Origin: Succiniclasticum ruminis DSM 9236
GTDB taxonomy: Bacteria; Bacillota; Negativicutes; Acidaminococcales; Acidaminococcaceae
Length of the DNA stretch: 64,000 nucleotides
NCBI RefSeq assembly: GCF_900112895.1
Contig: NZ_FONL01000006.1
Location: 1 to 64,000 of the forward strand
Direction of reading: 5' to 3'
Shown here: positions 25,901 to 34,971 of the stretch, in pieces
How positions within the stretch are numbered: position 1 is the first letter of the stretch
How the letters are laid out: every line of letters begins with the position of its first letter
Position numbers and translations under genes: made by a program
Notes under the pieces: generated by a model
Seen by the model: only the letters and a program-made list of their open reading frames with translations
What the model was told of the DNA's origin: nothing
Database searches by the model: none

Positions 25901-27562
25901 GGCGAGGGCGGCCATCTGCCCGGCGCCAAGGTGTTCCCGGAAATCGGAAAGACCCGACATTCTACGCCGGGGGTAGCGCTGATTTCCCCGCCGCCCCATC
26001 ACGACATCTATTCAATCGAAGATTTGTCGGAACTGATCTTTGACCTGAAGAACGCCAACAAGGATGCGGACATTAGTGTGAAGCTGACAGCAGGTTCCGG
26101 TATCGGTACCATTGCAGCGGGTGTGGTCAAGGCTAAAGCGGACGGCATCACCATCAGCGGGTTTGATGGCGGCACCGGCGCATCTCCCCGCTCCAGCATG
26201 CGCCATGCGGGCATTCCCTGGGAACTGGGGCTGGCGGAAGTACAGCAGACCTTGTTGCTGAATAAGCTTCGTGACAGAGTGCGCATCGAAGTGGACGGCA
26301 AGATACTGACCGGCCGGGACGTGGCCATTGCTGCCATGTTCGGGGCGGAGCTGTTCGCCTTCGGCACGGGTCCTCTCATTGCCCTGGGCTGCCATATGCT
26401 GCGGGTGTGCAACCTGAACACCTGTCCCTTCGGCATCTGTACCCAGAATGAAACGCTTCGGAAACGGTTCAGCGGTAAACCGGAATACGTGATCAATTAT
26501 CTGAAATATGTGGCGCAGGATCTGCGGGAGATTATGGCCCGACTGGGCTTCCATACGGTAGATGAGATGGTGGGCCGGTCCGACCGCCTGAAGCAGCGGG
26601 AAAGCGCCGCCAACTGGAAAGCGGCGGAAGTGGATCTGGACCGTCTGCTGTTCCGTCCCTATACGGATACGGAAGTGGGACACCGCTGTCTGCACCGGCA
26701 GAAGCACAACATCGGGGAAACCCTGGATATGTCTAAACTGGTACGCATGTGTAAGCCGGCGCTGGACTGCAAAAAGACCATCCGGGCACGGCTGCGCATC
26801 CAGAATACCAACCGCGTAACGGGTACCATTCTGGGCAGCGAAATCACCCGCCGTTACGGGGAAGAAGGACTGCCGGAGGATACCATCAAACTGTCCTTTG
26901 TGGGTTCGGCAGGCCAGAGCTTCGGCGCCTTTATTCCGAAAGGTCTGACCCTTTCCCTGGAAGGGGACGCCAACGACTATCTGGGCAAAGGGTTATCCGG
27001 CGGCCGGCTGATGGTGTTCCCGCCTCGTGAGGTTTCCTTTGCGGCAGAAGCAAATGTGATCATCGGCAACGTGGCCTGCTTTGGGGCTACCGGCGGCGAG
27101 GTGTATATCAACGGCCAGGCCGGGGAACGCTTCTGTGTACGTAACAGCGGGGCCACAGCGGTAGTGGAAGGCATCGGCAACCACGGCTGCGAATATATGA
27201 CCGGCGGCCGTGCGGTGATCCTGGGAAAGATCGGACGCAACTTTGCCGCAGGCATGTCCGGCGGTGTAGCCTACGTGCTGGATATGCAGCCTGAGCTGTG
27301 CAACCGGGATCTGGTGGAACTGGAAAAACTGGAAGACGCCGCAGAACAGGATGAAGTGAAAGCTATTGTGGAGCGGCATCTGGAGTTTACCGGGAGCCCT
27401 CTGGCAAAACGTCTGCTGGATACCTGGGAAGACACGGTGCAGCGTTTTACGAAAGTTATCCCCAGAGAATACAAGGCCATGATGCTGAACATCGCGCGCT
27501 TTAAGGCGGAAGGCCACAGTGACGAGGAAGCCAGAAGGCTGGCGTTTATGGAGAACAAATAA
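22997..27562 (+). CDS. gltB: Glutamate synthase, large subunit
   Basis: The 1521-residue product contains an N-terminal glutamine amidotransferase class II domain, whose nucleophile is the Cys of HDACGIGF near residue 22. This implies removal of a short propeptide. The central and FMN-binding synthase domains follow, with CNLNTCPFGICTQ supplying the 3Fe-4S cysteines, and a C-terminal GXGXG beta-helix domain. It makes glutamate from glutamine and 2-oxoglutarate. The ATG at 22997 is preferred because GAGGGGG lies ahead; an in-frame GTG at 22964 exists. No small subunit (gltD) follows, so the electron-donating partner must be elsewhere or different. Confidence 0.97.
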   Translation: MNRKLRDLPAPQGLYDPAFEHDACGIGFVVNIKGEKSYSIIDDALKILENLNHRGAEGADQKSGDGAGILVQIPHDFFVRECEVLGFSLPPAGEYGVGMIFAHRYESFRKKQMETFEKIVREEGQSILGWREVPIDESIIGEAAKSIRPRIIQVFIGKAADVKSQMDFERKLYIIRKVAEKEIIPQSQVMGSDFYIASLSSRTVVYKGMLTSLQLRHFYLDLSDLDFTTAMALVHSRFSTNTFPSWARAHPNRYIVHNGEINTIRGNINWLNARESKAKSPFFPDMEKVFPVVDETGSDSAMFDNCLEYLMMTGHSLPHAMVTMIPEPWEKDPSMPQDKKDFYRYQTFMMEPWDGPAAICFCDGTVIGGMLDRNGLRPARYYVTKDDRVVLSSEAGAVPVAQEQIAYKGRLEPGRLFLVNTAEQRIIEDDEIKHMLATSHPYGEWCREHIIEMDELVEERGSMINDTLIPFDLKEQQKVFGYTQEDLTQMIVPMARMGKDPVGAMGIDAPLPVLSERPQMLYDYFQQNFAQVTNPPIDGVRESIVTSSRVMIGNVANIMEPDEKGTAALEVLRPILTNREMAVIKNLQTDKLRAVTLSMLYPVNGGAEAMETAIESICIDAYRAIRNGANILVLSDRGVNSRMAAVPALLASAAVHNYLIKKTVRSDVGLVLESGEPRETHHYCTLIGYGITAINPYLALDTVHALAAEGKLLQGLDAAQAQANYLKAAVGGILAVMAKMGISTVKSYHGAQIFEAVGLKQELIQKYFVNTPSRIEGLGLAEIARETQLRHQNAYKDEGDLPSGDYYMYHKGGDQPHILDPEAIRLLQKACKEEDYKAYKEYAKIVDKGAVYRLRDLLDFYCPPGCSIPIEEVEPVEKILLHFRTGAMSYGALSKEAHECIAIAMNRIGSMSNCGEGGEDPARFVKLENGDDPSDGVKQVSTARFGVTSNYLVNGRELQIKCAQGAKPGEGGHLPGAKVFPEIGKTRHSTPGVALISPPPHHDIYSIEDLSELIFDLKNANKDADISVKLTAGSGIGTIAAGVVKAKADGITISGFDGGTGASPRSSMRHAGIPWELGLAEVQQTLLLNKLRDRVRIEVDGKILTGRDVAIAAMFGAELFAFGTGPLIALGCHMLRVCNLNTCPFGICTQNETLRKRFSGKPEYVINYLKYVAQDLREIMARLGFHTVDEMVGRSDRLKQRESAANWKAAEVDLDRLLFRPYTDTEVGHRCLHRQKHNIGETLDMSKLVRMCKPALDCKKTIRARLRIQNTNRVTGTILGSEITRRYGEEGLPEDTIKLSFVGSAGQSFGAFIPKGLTLSLEGDANDYLGKGLSGGRLMVFPPREVSFAAEANVIIGNVACFGATGGEVYINGQAGERFCVRNSGATAVVEGIGNHGCEYMTGGRAVILGKIGRNFAAGMSGGVAYVLDMQPELCNRDLVELEKLEDAAEQDEVKAIVERHLEFTGSPLAKRLLDTWEDTVQRFTKVIPREYKAMMLNIARFKAEGHSDEEARRLAFMENK

Positions 27563-27629
27563 AAACCGTAACATAGTTTACACATCGAAACAAAAATATA
27601 AAAATTAGTATCGGAAAGCGAAAAATCAT

Positions 27630-27658
27630 TTGACGAAGTTCTTTCCCGGTGCTAAACT
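27630..27658 (+). promoter_or_regulatory. Promoter of the trp T-box transcript
   Basis: TTGACG (27630-27635), a 17-nt spacer and TAAACT (27653-27658) lie about 30 nt before the T-box stem I. Confidence 0.6.
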
Positions 27659-27688
27659 ACGTTTAAAATTAATAATAACCACAAAACC

Positions 27689-27946
27689 GTTGAGACGGAG
27701 ATCAAGCCAATAGAAGCGCTCACAGAGAGTCCGGGCAGCTGGGATCCGGATAGAAATGCTGGTTGGTAAATGGACCGTTGAGGGTGTGCTGAAATCGAAA
27801 GAGAGTATTGCACAACGTTTCGTCCGCGTTAGGGAAGGAGGATGTGTTAGCATCCACAGAGGGCACAGCATAGCTGTGAATCAAGGTGGTACCGCAGGTT
27901 TGATACAATTATGACCTGTCCTTGCTGAATGCAGGGGCAGGTTTTT
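27689..27946 (+). ncRNA. T-box riboswitch, tryptophan-specific
   Basis: The leader carries the T-box hallmarks: an AGAGAG element (27724-27729), a specifier region with TGG at 27771-27773 followed by accgttgag, and the T-box sequence aaggtggtaccgc (27883-27895). A terminator hairpin follows (acctg at 27914-27918 with caggt at 27938-27942, then ttttt). TGG is the tryptophan codon, matching the trp genes behind it. Uncharged tRNA-Trp would stabilise the antiterminator and switch the operon on when tryptophan is scarce. Stem boundaries were read by eye. Confidence 0.93.
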
Positions 27947-27978
27947 ATTTGGATATTTACAATGAGGGGGATTTAACA

Positions 27979-29001
27979 ATGATTAAAGAGGCTATCGTCA
28001 AGATTGTAAGCAAAGAGGATCTGACATACGAAGAAGCTTACACAGTGATGAACGAGATTATGAGCGGGGAAACCACGGCTACACAGAACGCTGCATTTCT
28101 GGCTGCTCTCTCCACGAAGAGCGCCCGGGCGGAGACGACGGATGAAATTGCCGGATGTGCTGCTGCCATGCGGGCCCATGCTACCAAAGTGGAAACGGGC
28201 ATGGATGTGTTTGAAATCGTGGGTACCGGCGGAGACAATGCCCAGAGCTTTAACATCTCCACCACTTCGGCGCTGATTGCGGCGGCAGGTGGGATGAAGG
28301 TGGCCAAGCACGGCAACCGGGCGGCTTCGTCCCTGTGCGGCACGGCGGACTGTCTGGAGGCGCTGGGCGTGAACATCAGCCAGAGCCCCGCAAGGTGTGT
28401 GGAACTGCTGAAGGAAGTGGGCATGTGCTTTTTCTTTGCGCAGAAATACCATACTTCTATGAAATATGTAGGGGCTATCCGCAAGGAACTGGGATTCCGG
28501 ACAGTGTTCAATATACTGGGACCGCTGACGAACCCGGCTTCACCGTCCATGCAGCTGCTGGGCGTGTACGACGGTTACCTGGCGGAGCCACTGACACGGG
28601 TTCTCACCAGCCTGGGCGTAAAACGGGGCATGGTGGTGTACGGGCAGGATAAGCTGGATGAGATTTCCTTAAGCTCGCCCACCACAATCTGTGAGATTAA
28701 GGACGGCTGGTATAAGACGTATGTGATTACTCCCGAAGATTTCGGCTTCGGACGTTGTAAGAAGGAAGACCTGAAGGGTGGCACACCGGCAGAGAATGCG
28801 CAGATTACATTGGATATATTGAACGGTGTGAAGGGACATAAACGAAACGCGGTGCTGCTGAATGCAGGAGCGGCACTTTACATAGGGGGCAAGGCGAAGG
28901 ACATGAAAGAGGGCGTTGTGCTGGCGGCGGAACTGATAGACTCCGGCAAGGCGCTGGCAACCCTTCAGAAATTCATTGAATTCAGCAACCGGCCGGAGTG
29001 A
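27979..29001 (+). CDS. trpD: Anthranilate phosphoribosyltransferase
   Basis: The 340-residue product joins anthranilate with PRPP in tryptophan synthesis. Visible motifs include [25 protein letters not shown] near residue 77, KHGNRAASS and the NPA...Q region [13 protein letters not shown]. Length is normal for the family. The ATG at 27979 follows GGGGG at an 8-nt distance. It is the first gene behind the T-box; trpE and trpG, which usually precede it, are absent. trpC starts 19 nt downstream. Confidence 0.96.
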   Translation: MIKEAIVKIVSKEDLTYEEAYTVMNEIMSGETTATQNAAFLAALSTKSARAETTDEIAGCAAAMRAHATKVETGMDVFEIVGTGGDNAQSFNISTTSALIAAAGGMKVAKHGNRAASSLCGTADCLEALGVNISQSPARCVELLKEVGMCFFFAQKYHTSMKYVGAIRKELGFRTVFNILGPLTNPASPSMQLLGVYDGYLAEPLTRVLTSLGVKRGMVVYGQDKLDEISLSSPTTICEIKDGWYKTYVITPEDFGFGRCKKEDLKGGTPAENAQITLDILNGVKGHKRNAVLLNAGAALYIGGKAKDMKEGVVLAAELIDSGKALATLQKFIEFSNRPE

Positions 29002-29020
29002 GGAACAAGGTTTAGAGATT

Positions 29021-29833
29021 ATGATTTTAGATACATTAGCAGCCGCAGCCAGGGCGCGGATCGACAAACTGGAAAAGGTTAAAAACTTAGCGGCGGTTAG
29101 GGCAGAAGCGGAACAGATTCATAAGCAGGCTGCAACGGATGGACGCAGAATATCTGCATCTGGAGCCAAAAGCTTTTTGGTAAACCTGCAGCGGCCCGGT
29201 CTGAACTTTATATGCGAATGTAAAAAGGCTTCTCCCTCTAAGGGGTTGATATCCCCGGAGTTCCCCTATCTGGACATCGCAAAAGCCTACGAACGGGGTG
29301 GTGGCGCTGCTATCTCTGTGCTGACGGAACCGGAGTATTTTCTGGGCTCGGATGTATATTTACAGGAAATTGCGGAACAAGTGAACTTGCCGGTGCTTCG
29401 CAAGGATTTCACCGTAAGTCCGTACCAGATTTATGAGGCAAAAACGCTGGGAGCCAGTTCAGTTTTACTGATCTGCGCCATCCTGCCGGCGAGCCAGCTG
29501 GAGGAGTACAGGCTGGAGGCGGAAAGCATAGGGCTGGATGCACTGGTGGAGACGCACGACGGTCGGGAAATCGAAACGGCGCTGAAAAGCGGAGCCAGGA
29601 TTATCGGTATTAATAACCGCAATCTGAAGGATTTTACAGTAGATATCAGGACCTGCCTGCAACTGCGCAAAGAAATACCGATAGACTGCGTCTGTATCGC
29701 GGAAAGCGGAATCCGGAATGAAGACGACATCCGCAGCTTAAAATCGAAAGGATTCAACGGTGTGCTGATTGGCGAAACGCTGATGCGAAGCGGAAATCCG
29801 GAAGAGATGCTGCGAAAGTTAAGGAAAGCGTGA
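29021..29833 (+). CDS. trpC: Indole-3-glycerol phosphate synthase
   Basis: The 270-residue TIM-barrel enzyme closes the indole ring from CdRP. Catalytic motifs are present: FICECKKASPSKG near residue 63, LTEPEYFLGS, LRKDFTVSPYQIYEA, INNRNLKDFTVD and AESGI. The ATG at 29021 fits the family N-terminus; an upstream in-frame start inside trpD would add an unusual extension. It lies between trpD and trpF in the operon. Confidence 0.96.
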   Translation: MILDTLAAAARARIDKLEKVKNLAAVRAEAEQIHKQAATDGRRISASGAKSFLVNLQRPGLNFICECKKASPSKGLISPEFPYLDIAKAYERGGGAAISVLTEPEYFLGSDVYLQEIAEQVNLPVLRKDFTVSPYQIYEAKTLGASSVLLICAILPASQLEEYRLEAESIGLDALVETHDGREIETALKSGARIIGINNRNLKDFTVDIRTCLQLRKEIPIDCVCIAESGIRNEDDIRSLKSKGFNGVLIGETLMRSGNPEEMLRKLRKA

Positions 29834-29919
29834 GAAACGTATTGGATTGTTCCGGGTAGTGCCAGGCAGACAATAATTGATCGGCATTAAGTAATCAGAT
29901 GCGCAACGGGGAGTTACAT

Positions 29920-30570
29920 ATGATTCACGTTAAATTCTGCGGCATACGCAGGCAAGAAGACATAGAAGCAGTGAACCGGCTGCAGCCTGACTTTGCAGGC
30001 TTTGTGTTTGCGAAAAGCAAAAGGCAGGTTTCAAAAGAACAGGCTGCTGCGTTAAAAGAACTGCTTGACCCTGGAATAAAAACGGTGGCGGTGCTGGTAA
30101 ACATGCCGGCAGAAGAAGCCGCAATCCTGGCAAATTCGGGGATTGCCGATTTGTTGCAACTGCACGGAGATGAAGACGCGGCTTATATTGCAAAGCTGAG
30201 AACCCTTACCCGGGCGAAAGTCATCAAAGCGGTTCGGCTGCGAAGCGCGAATCGCGCAATAAATGCCAAACTTTTGGCTGAAGCGGCTCAGGCAGACTAC
30301 TACCTGTTTGATACCTTCCTTCCAGACAACTATGGGGGAACGGGAAAGACCTTTTCTCTTTCCTTATTAAATAGCTTGTCCATAGATAAACCAATCTTTC
30401 TGGCAGGAGGACTGGATGCGGGCAATGTGGCAGAAATCATCGAACAGATGCAAAGTGATGCAAAGTTATTTCCGTTCTTTTACGGAGTAGATGTTTCCGG
30501 CGGAATAGAGACTGACGGAATTAAGGATCCGATAAAGATGGAAGCATTTATGAAAGTGATACGAGGATAA
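29920..30570 (+). CDS. trpF: Phosphoribosylanthranilate isomerase
   Basis: The 216-residue TIM-barrel isomerase has the N-terminal [15 protein letters not shown] (general base Cys), [37 protein letters not shown] and the catalytic Asp region [15 protein letters not shown]. The ATG at 29920 follows GGGGAG; an in-frame ATG at 29899 lacks such a site. The 86-nt gap after trpC is the longest within the operon and holds no clear hairpin. Confidence 0.95.
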   Translation: MIHVKFCGIRRQEDIEAVNRLQPDFAGFVFAKSKRQVSKEQAAALKELLDPGIKTVAVLVNMPAEEAAILANSGIADLLQLHGDEDAAYIAKLRTLTRAKVIKAVRLRSANRAINAKLLAEAAQADYYLFDTFLPDNYGGTGKTFSLSLLNSLSIDKPIFLAGGLDAGNVAEIIEQMQSDAKLFPFFYGVDVSGGIETDGIKDPIKMEAFMKVIRG

Positions 30571-30589
30571 GGCAGAAAGGAAGTTTATC

Positions 30590-31774
30590 ATGACAAAGGG
30601 AAGATTTGGAATCCACGGCGGACAGTACATTCCGGAAACGCTGATGAACGCAGTGCTGGAACTGGAACGGGCATACGAATATTACAAGAACGACAAGACC
30701 TTCTGGGATGAGCTGCGCCAGCTTTACCGGGATTACGCCAATCGCCCCAGCATGCTGTATTACGCGGAAAAGATGACAAAGGATCTGGGCGGGGCCAAAA
30801 TCTACCTGAAACGGGAAGACCTGAACCATACCGGCGCCCACAAGATCAACAACGTGCTGGGCCAGTGCCTGCTGGCGCAGCGCATGGGCAAGAAGCACGT
30901 CATCGCGGAGACCGGGGCAGGCCAGCACGGGGTGGCCACGGCGACGGTGGCGGCGCTGATGGGCATGGAATGCACTGTGTACATGGGCAAGGAAGACTGC
31001 GAACGGCAGGCCCTGAACGTGTTCCGTATGGAACTGCTGGGAGCGAAGGTAGTGCCCGTCACTACAGGAACCGGTACCCTGAAAGATGCGGTGAATGAAG
31101 CGCTCCGGATCTGGACGGCCCGGGTGGAAGACACCTATTACGTGTTAGGCTCCGTTATGGGGCCCCATCCTTACCCGGAAATGGTACGGGACTTCCAGAA
31201 GGTGATTGGGGAAGAAGTGAAAGCCCAGTTGCTGGAAAAAGAAGGGCGGCTGCCGGATGCGGTCATCGCCTGTGTGGGGGGCGGGTCCAACGCCATGGGT
31301 ATCTTCTACGATTTCATCCCGGACAAGGATGTGCGCCTCATCGGCGTGGAAGCGGCCGGGGAAGGCGTGGATACAGAGCGGACAGCGGCTACCATTGCCC
31401 GGGGTTCGGAAGGCATCTTCCACGGTATGAAATCCCTGTTCCTGCAGGATGAATACGGGCAGATTGCACCGGTGTATTCTATTTCCGCCGGGCTGGATTA
31501 TCCCGGCATCGGGCCGGAGCACGCCTACCTTCACGATATCGGCCGGGCGGAATATGTGCCCGCTACGGATCAGGAGTCTGTAGAAGCATTCTTGTACCTG
31601 TCAAAGACGGAAGGCATCATTCCCGCAGTGGAAAGCGCTCATGCCCTGGCTTATGCCATGAAACTGGCGCCAACCATGGACAAGGATAAAATCATCGTAG
31701 TGAACCTCTCCGGACGGGGAGATAAAGATGTGGCGGCCATTGCCAGATATTTGGGGAGGGATTTGCATGAGTAA
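30590..31774 (+). CDS. trpB: Tryptophan synthase beta chain (TrpB1 type)
   Basis: The 394-residue PLP enzyme condenses indole with serine. The PLP lysine lies in [11 protein letters not shown] near residue 86, and the phosphate-binding loop GGGSNAMG near 231 is intact. Length and sequence match the TrpB1 type that forms a channelled complex with TrpA. Its stop codon overlaps the trpA start (ATGAGTAA, 8 nt), giving translational coupling. A second, distinct TrpB lies at 34972. Confidence 0.97.
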   Translation: MTKGRFGIHGGQYIPETLMNAVLELERAYEYYKNDKTFWDELRQLYRDYANRPSMLYYAEKMTKDLGGAKIYLKREDLNHTGAHKINNVLGQCLLAQRMGKKHVIAETGAGQHGVATATVAALMGMECTVYMGKEDCERQALNVFRMELLGAKVVPVTTGTGTLKDAVNEALRIWTARVEDTYYVLGSVMGPHPYPEMVRDFQKVIGEEVKAQLLEKEGRLPDAVIACVGGGSNAMGIFYDFIPDKDVRLIGVEAAGEGVDTERTAATIARGSEGIFHGMKSLFLQDEYGQIAPVYSISAGLDYPGIGPEHAYLHDIGRAEYVPATDQESVEAFLYLSKTEGIIPAVESAHALAYAMKLAPTMDKDKIIVVNLSGRGDKDVAAIARYLGRDLHE

Positions 31775-32549
31775 GATTGCAGAGATACTGAAGAGCCATA
31801 AAAAGATGTTTGTACCGTTCATAACAGCAGGCGACCCGGACCTCGAAACCACGAAGAAGCTGATCCTGGCCATGGAAGAGGCAGGGGCCACGATTATAGA
31901 ATTAGGCATTCCCTTCAGCGACCCCATGGCGGAAGGCCCGGTAATTCAGGAAGCCGATATACGGGCCCTGAACGCAGGTACCACCACGGACAAGGTCTTC
32001 GACATGATCAAAGAGGTGCGGAAGGAGACCGATATCCCGCTGGTGTTCCTGACTTACGCCAACCCTATTTTCCACTACGGCACGGATAAATTCTATGCCC
32101 GCTGCGCGGAAGCAGGCGTGGACGGGACTATCGTGCCGGATGTTCCCTATGAGGAACGGGGCGAACTGGAAATGGCCTGCGAAAAGTACGGCGTGGACCG
32201 CATCACCATGATTGCTCCCACATCGGAAGACCGGATTCAGAAAATAGCCAGAGACGCGAAAGGGTATGTGTACATCGTTTCCAGTTTGGGCGTGACCGGT
32301 GTACGCAGCGAAATTACAACGGATATTGGAACGATTTACAAAAAGATCCGGGAAGTGACGGATACGCCGGCTGCAGTGGGCTTTGGTATTTCCACCCCGG
32401 CCCAGGCGGCAGAGATGGCCCGGCTCAGCGATGGGGCCATCGTGGGCAGCGCTATTGTGAAAATGATAGCAGAGTACGGCAGGGACTGCGTGGAACCGGT
32501 CAAAGAATATGTAAAGAAGATGGCGGACGCAGTTAACGGCAGTAATTAA
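31767..32549 (+). CDS. trpA: Tryptophan synthase alpha chain
   Basis: The 260-residue TIM barrel splits indole-3-glycerol phosphate. The catalytic glutamate lies in [19 protein letters not shown] near residue 48 and the catalytic aspartate in [14 protein letters not shown] near 127. [10 protein letters not shown] and [13 protein letters not shown] mark the phosphate site. The start at 31767 overlaps the trpB end and has GGGGAGGG in front. The UbiD-family gene begins 34 nt later with no terminator between. Confidence 0.97.
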   Translation: MSKIAEILKSHKKMFVPFITAGDPDLETTKKLILAMEEAGATIIELGIPFSDPMAEGPVIQEADIRALNAGTTTDKVFDMIKEVRKETDIPLVFLTYANPIFHYGTDKFYARCAEAGVDGTIVPDVPYEERGELEMACEKYGVDRITMIAPTSEDRIQKIARDAKGYVYIVSSLGVTGVRSEITTDIGTIYKKIREVTDTPAAVGFGISTPAQAAEMARLSDGAIVGSAIVKMIAEYGRDCVEPVKEYVKKMADAVNGSN

Positions 32550-32583
32550 TAGATAGATTGATTTGATGTTTTGGAGGGGAATC

Positions 32584-33924
32584 ATGGATTTTCGCAGTGT
32601 AATCGCCAGGCTGGAGCAGCAGGGCAAAGTAGTTCATGTGAAAAGCGAAGTGGATCCGGTACATGAGCTGGCAGGCATAGCCAAGAAATTTGAGGGGCAG
32701 GAAAAGATCGTTGTGTTTGACCGGGTCAAAGGGCAGAAGTATCCGGTGGCCTGCGGTCTCTGGTGGAACAGGGATATCATCGGTTCCCTGTTCAGCGTAA
32801 AAGCGAGAGAGGTTCCCGGTGTTTTCTCAGCAGCCGGGAAAAGCTTTCAGGAGAAACCGGTGGCGCCGGTTATCGTGGAAAATCCGCCTTGCCAGGAAGA
32901 AGTGAACCTGGCCCCGAATCTGTACGAACTGACGGTGCCTACCCTGGCGCTGGAGGATGGTGGTGCGTATTTCAGCAACTGCATCGTCATTGCGAAAGAT
33001 CCGGATACGGGTGTGCGGAACACGTCTATCCACCGGCTGATGATTACCGGAAAAAACCGGCTGGCCATGCTGATGGATGTGGGGCGTCACCTGCGCAGTT
33101 ATTATGAACGGGCGGAAGCCAGGAGCCAGCCGCTGGAAATTACGATCAACAACGGTGTGGACCCGGCAGTGTATGTTTGTGCCACCTATCCCGGGACAGG
33201 CATCAGTGATGATGAATTAGGCGTTGCCTCTGCCCTAAACGGGGGAGAGCCGGTACGCCTGTCCCGCAGCAAAACGGTAGGGGTGGAAGGACTGGCCGAT
33301 GCGGAAGTCGTCGTCGAAGGACGCATGCTGCCAAACATCCGGGAACCGGAAGGCCCCTTTGGAGAAGTCAGCGGCTTTTATGCCCAAAAGGATAACCGTT
33401 GGGTCGTGGAAGTAACGGCGATCACCAACCGGAAGCAACCTCTCATGTCCACGCTGTTGCCGGGCAAAGAGGTCTGGAACTCTGTAGGCTGCACCGCAGA
33501 GGCTTCGATTCTGGCGACGGTTTCCAAAATGGTGGGCGGGGTGAAGAACGTATACCTGTCCCACGGAAACTGCGGCTTCTTCGGCTGTGTGGTACAGATG
33601 GAGCCAACCCGCCCCGGCATGGGCAAGAATGCTATCATGGCTGCGTTTGCCGCCTTCCCGCCCATGAACATGGTGACGGTGGTGAATTCCGATGTGGACA
33701 TCTTCGACGCGGAGGATGTGATGCGGGCCATTACCACCCGCTGCAATGTGGCGGAGGACATGGTGATCATCAAACACGCGGCCTGCCACGAACTGAATCC
33801 GGCTACGGATTACGGGGTGGGAACAAAATTCGGCTTTGACTGCACCGTTAAGCCGGGTCAGGAAGAACGGAACAAAAAAGTCGCATTCCGGGATGTAGAC
33901 CTGAGCCGTTATGAAATAGAATAG
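32584..33924 (+). CDS. UbiD family (prenylated-FMN dependent) decarboxylase
   Basis: The 446-residue (de)carboxylase of the UbiD family shows the catalytic Arg-Glu-Glu region as NIREPEGPFGEVSGFY near residue 247, with both glutamates kept. The cofactor would be prenylated FMN, made by the UbiX-type protein next door. Family substrates include hydroxybenzoates, gallate/protocatechuate and cinnamic acids; the substrate here cannot be read from sequence. It lies 34 nt after trpA, so it is probably under the same tryptophan T-box, and is followed by ubiX and an LpdD-like gene. Confidence 0.93.
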   Translation: MDFRSVIARLEQQGKVVHVKSEVDPVHELAGIAKKFEGQEKIVVFDRVKGQKYPVACGLWWNRDIIGSLFSVKAREVPGVFSAAGKSFQEKPVAPVIVENPPCQEEVNLAPNLYELTVPTLALEDGGAYFSNCIVIAKDPDTGVRNTSIHRLMITGKNRLAMLMDVGRHLRSYYERAEARSQPLEITINNGVDPAVYVCATYPGTGISDDELGVASALNGGEPVRLSRSKTVGVEGLADAEVVVEGRMLPNIREPEGPFGEVSGFYAQKDNRWVVEVTAITNRKQPLMSTLLPGKEVWNSVGCTAEASILATVSKMVGGVKNVYLSHGNCGFFGCVVQMEPTRPGMGKNAIMAAFAAFPPMNMVTVVNSDVDIFDAEDVMRAITTRCNVAEDMVIIKHAACHELNPATDYGVGTKFGFDCTVKPGQEERNKKVAFRDVDLSRYEIE

Positions 33925-33939
33925 GAAAAAAGTAGTAAA

Positions 33940-34503
33940 ATGCGAATTATTGTGGGAGTTACAGGCGCTTCCGGGGTCATCATGAGTTATTATCTCCTGA
34001 AAGCACTGAAAGATGCGCCTGACTGTGAAATACATTTAGTGACCAGCAAGGCGGCCCGGCTTACCTGGCAGTATGAAACCGATAAGCCTTTTGAGGAGTT
34101 GTCGTCTTTAGCAGATGCGGTGTATGAAGAAGACGACCTGGCGGTAAAAATTGCCAGCGGCTCGTTCGTAACCGACGGTATGATCATCCTTCCCTGCAGT
34201 ATGAAGACTCTGGCGGGGATCGTCAGCGGCTACGCGGAGAACCTGCTGCTGCGGGCGGTGGATGTCTGCCTGAAGGAAAACCGGCGCGTGGTGCTATGCC
34301 CCCGGGAAATGCCGTTGGGGAAAATCCATCTGCACAACATGAAGCTGGCAGCCCAATACGGCTGTACCATCGTCCCGCCGATGCTGACCTTTTATAACGG
34401 GCCACGGACGGTAGAAGACCAGATCCATCATGTGGTGGGTAAAGTACTGCTGCAATTCGGAATCATCTATGAACGGATGAAGTCCTGGGAAGGAAGGCGG
34501 TAG
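33940..34503 (+). CDS. ubiX: Flavin prenyltransferase, UbiX family
   Basis: The 187-residue flavoprotein has the N-terminal VGVTGASGVIM flavin loop, the HLVTSKAA strand, SGSFVTDGMIILPCSMKTLAGI and the REMPLGKIHLHNM prenyl-site region. It makes prenylated FMN for UbiD enzymes from reduced FMN and dimethylallyl phosphate. It is placed directly behind its likely client gene with a 15-nt gap. Confidence 0.95.
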   Translation: MRIIVGVTGASGVIMSYYLLKALKDAPDCEIHLVTSKAARLTWQYETDKPFEELSSLADAVYEEDDLAVKIASGSFVTDGMIILPCSMKTLAGIVSGYAENLLLRAVDVCLKENRRVVLCPREMPLGKIHLHNMKLAAQYGCTIVPPMLTFYNGPRTVEDQIHHVVGKVLLQFGIIYERMKSWEGRR

Positions 34504-34508
34504 CGGAT

Positions 34509-34898
34509 ATGTTTGAACTTACGCAGGGGGAAGGAAAATATCAGGTTCGTTTCCGGGTGCTGACTGCTGATGGCAACGGGCTGGTGGTTTTTATTACCGG
34601 CGGGGAGCGCCCCCATTTAGGTGGTACAGCCCTGGCATCGCTGCCACCGCAAGGATGCGGGGACCTGTCCAGCTGCGACACATGGGATATCACACTGCCC
34701 GGCCATAAGGACAAAGAACTGGCCCGGGAGCTTGCGCGGAAAATCTGCCTCGCCGTGGGCGAACCTGTTTCCGTAAATGTGGGAATCCACACAGACAATG
34801 CTTCCGGGGAAGAGATACTGTATCTCTGCAGTCAGGCGGAGGAACTGGCGGAACGGTTCATCGGCCAATATATTATAAATAAGGGAAAACACGGTTGA
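34509..34898 (+). CDS. LpdD-like small protein, putative prenylated-flavin chaperone
   Basis: The 129-residue soluble protein has a central GGERPHLGGTALASLP stretch, then DITLPGHKDKELARELARKIC. By size, motif and position it resembles LpdD, the third component of gallate-type UbiD decarboxylases (LpdB/UbiX, LpdC/UbiD, LpdD), proposed to help deliver or hold the prenylated cofactor. It lies 5 nt behind ubiX. The family match is from memory of the motif, so confidence is moderate. Confidence 0.7.
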   Translation: MFELTQGEGKYQVRFRVLTADGNGLVVFITGGERPHLGGTALASLPPQGCGDLSSCDTWDITLPGHKDKELARELARKICLAVGEPVSVNVGIHTDNASGEEILYLCSQAEELAERFIGQYIINKGKHG

Positions 34899-34905
34899 CA
34901 AAGGT

Positions 34906-34943
34906 TGTAAATTTTTACATGTTCTTACATAGTATTATATAAT
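34906..34943 (+). promoter_or_regulatory. Promoter and palindrome upstream of TrpB2
   Basis: TTTACA (34914-34919), an 18-nt spacer and TATAAT (34938-34943) form a promoter ahead of the TrpB2 gene. The -35 box is part of the perfect palindrome TGTAAA-TT-TTTACA (34906-34919), a possible repressor site. TGTAAA/TTTACA arms are those of the TyrR box, but TyrR uses a 6-nt spacer, so the regulator is not assigned. Confidence 0.5.
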
Positions 34944-34971
34944 AAATTAAACTTTTCAGGAGGAATGAAAC

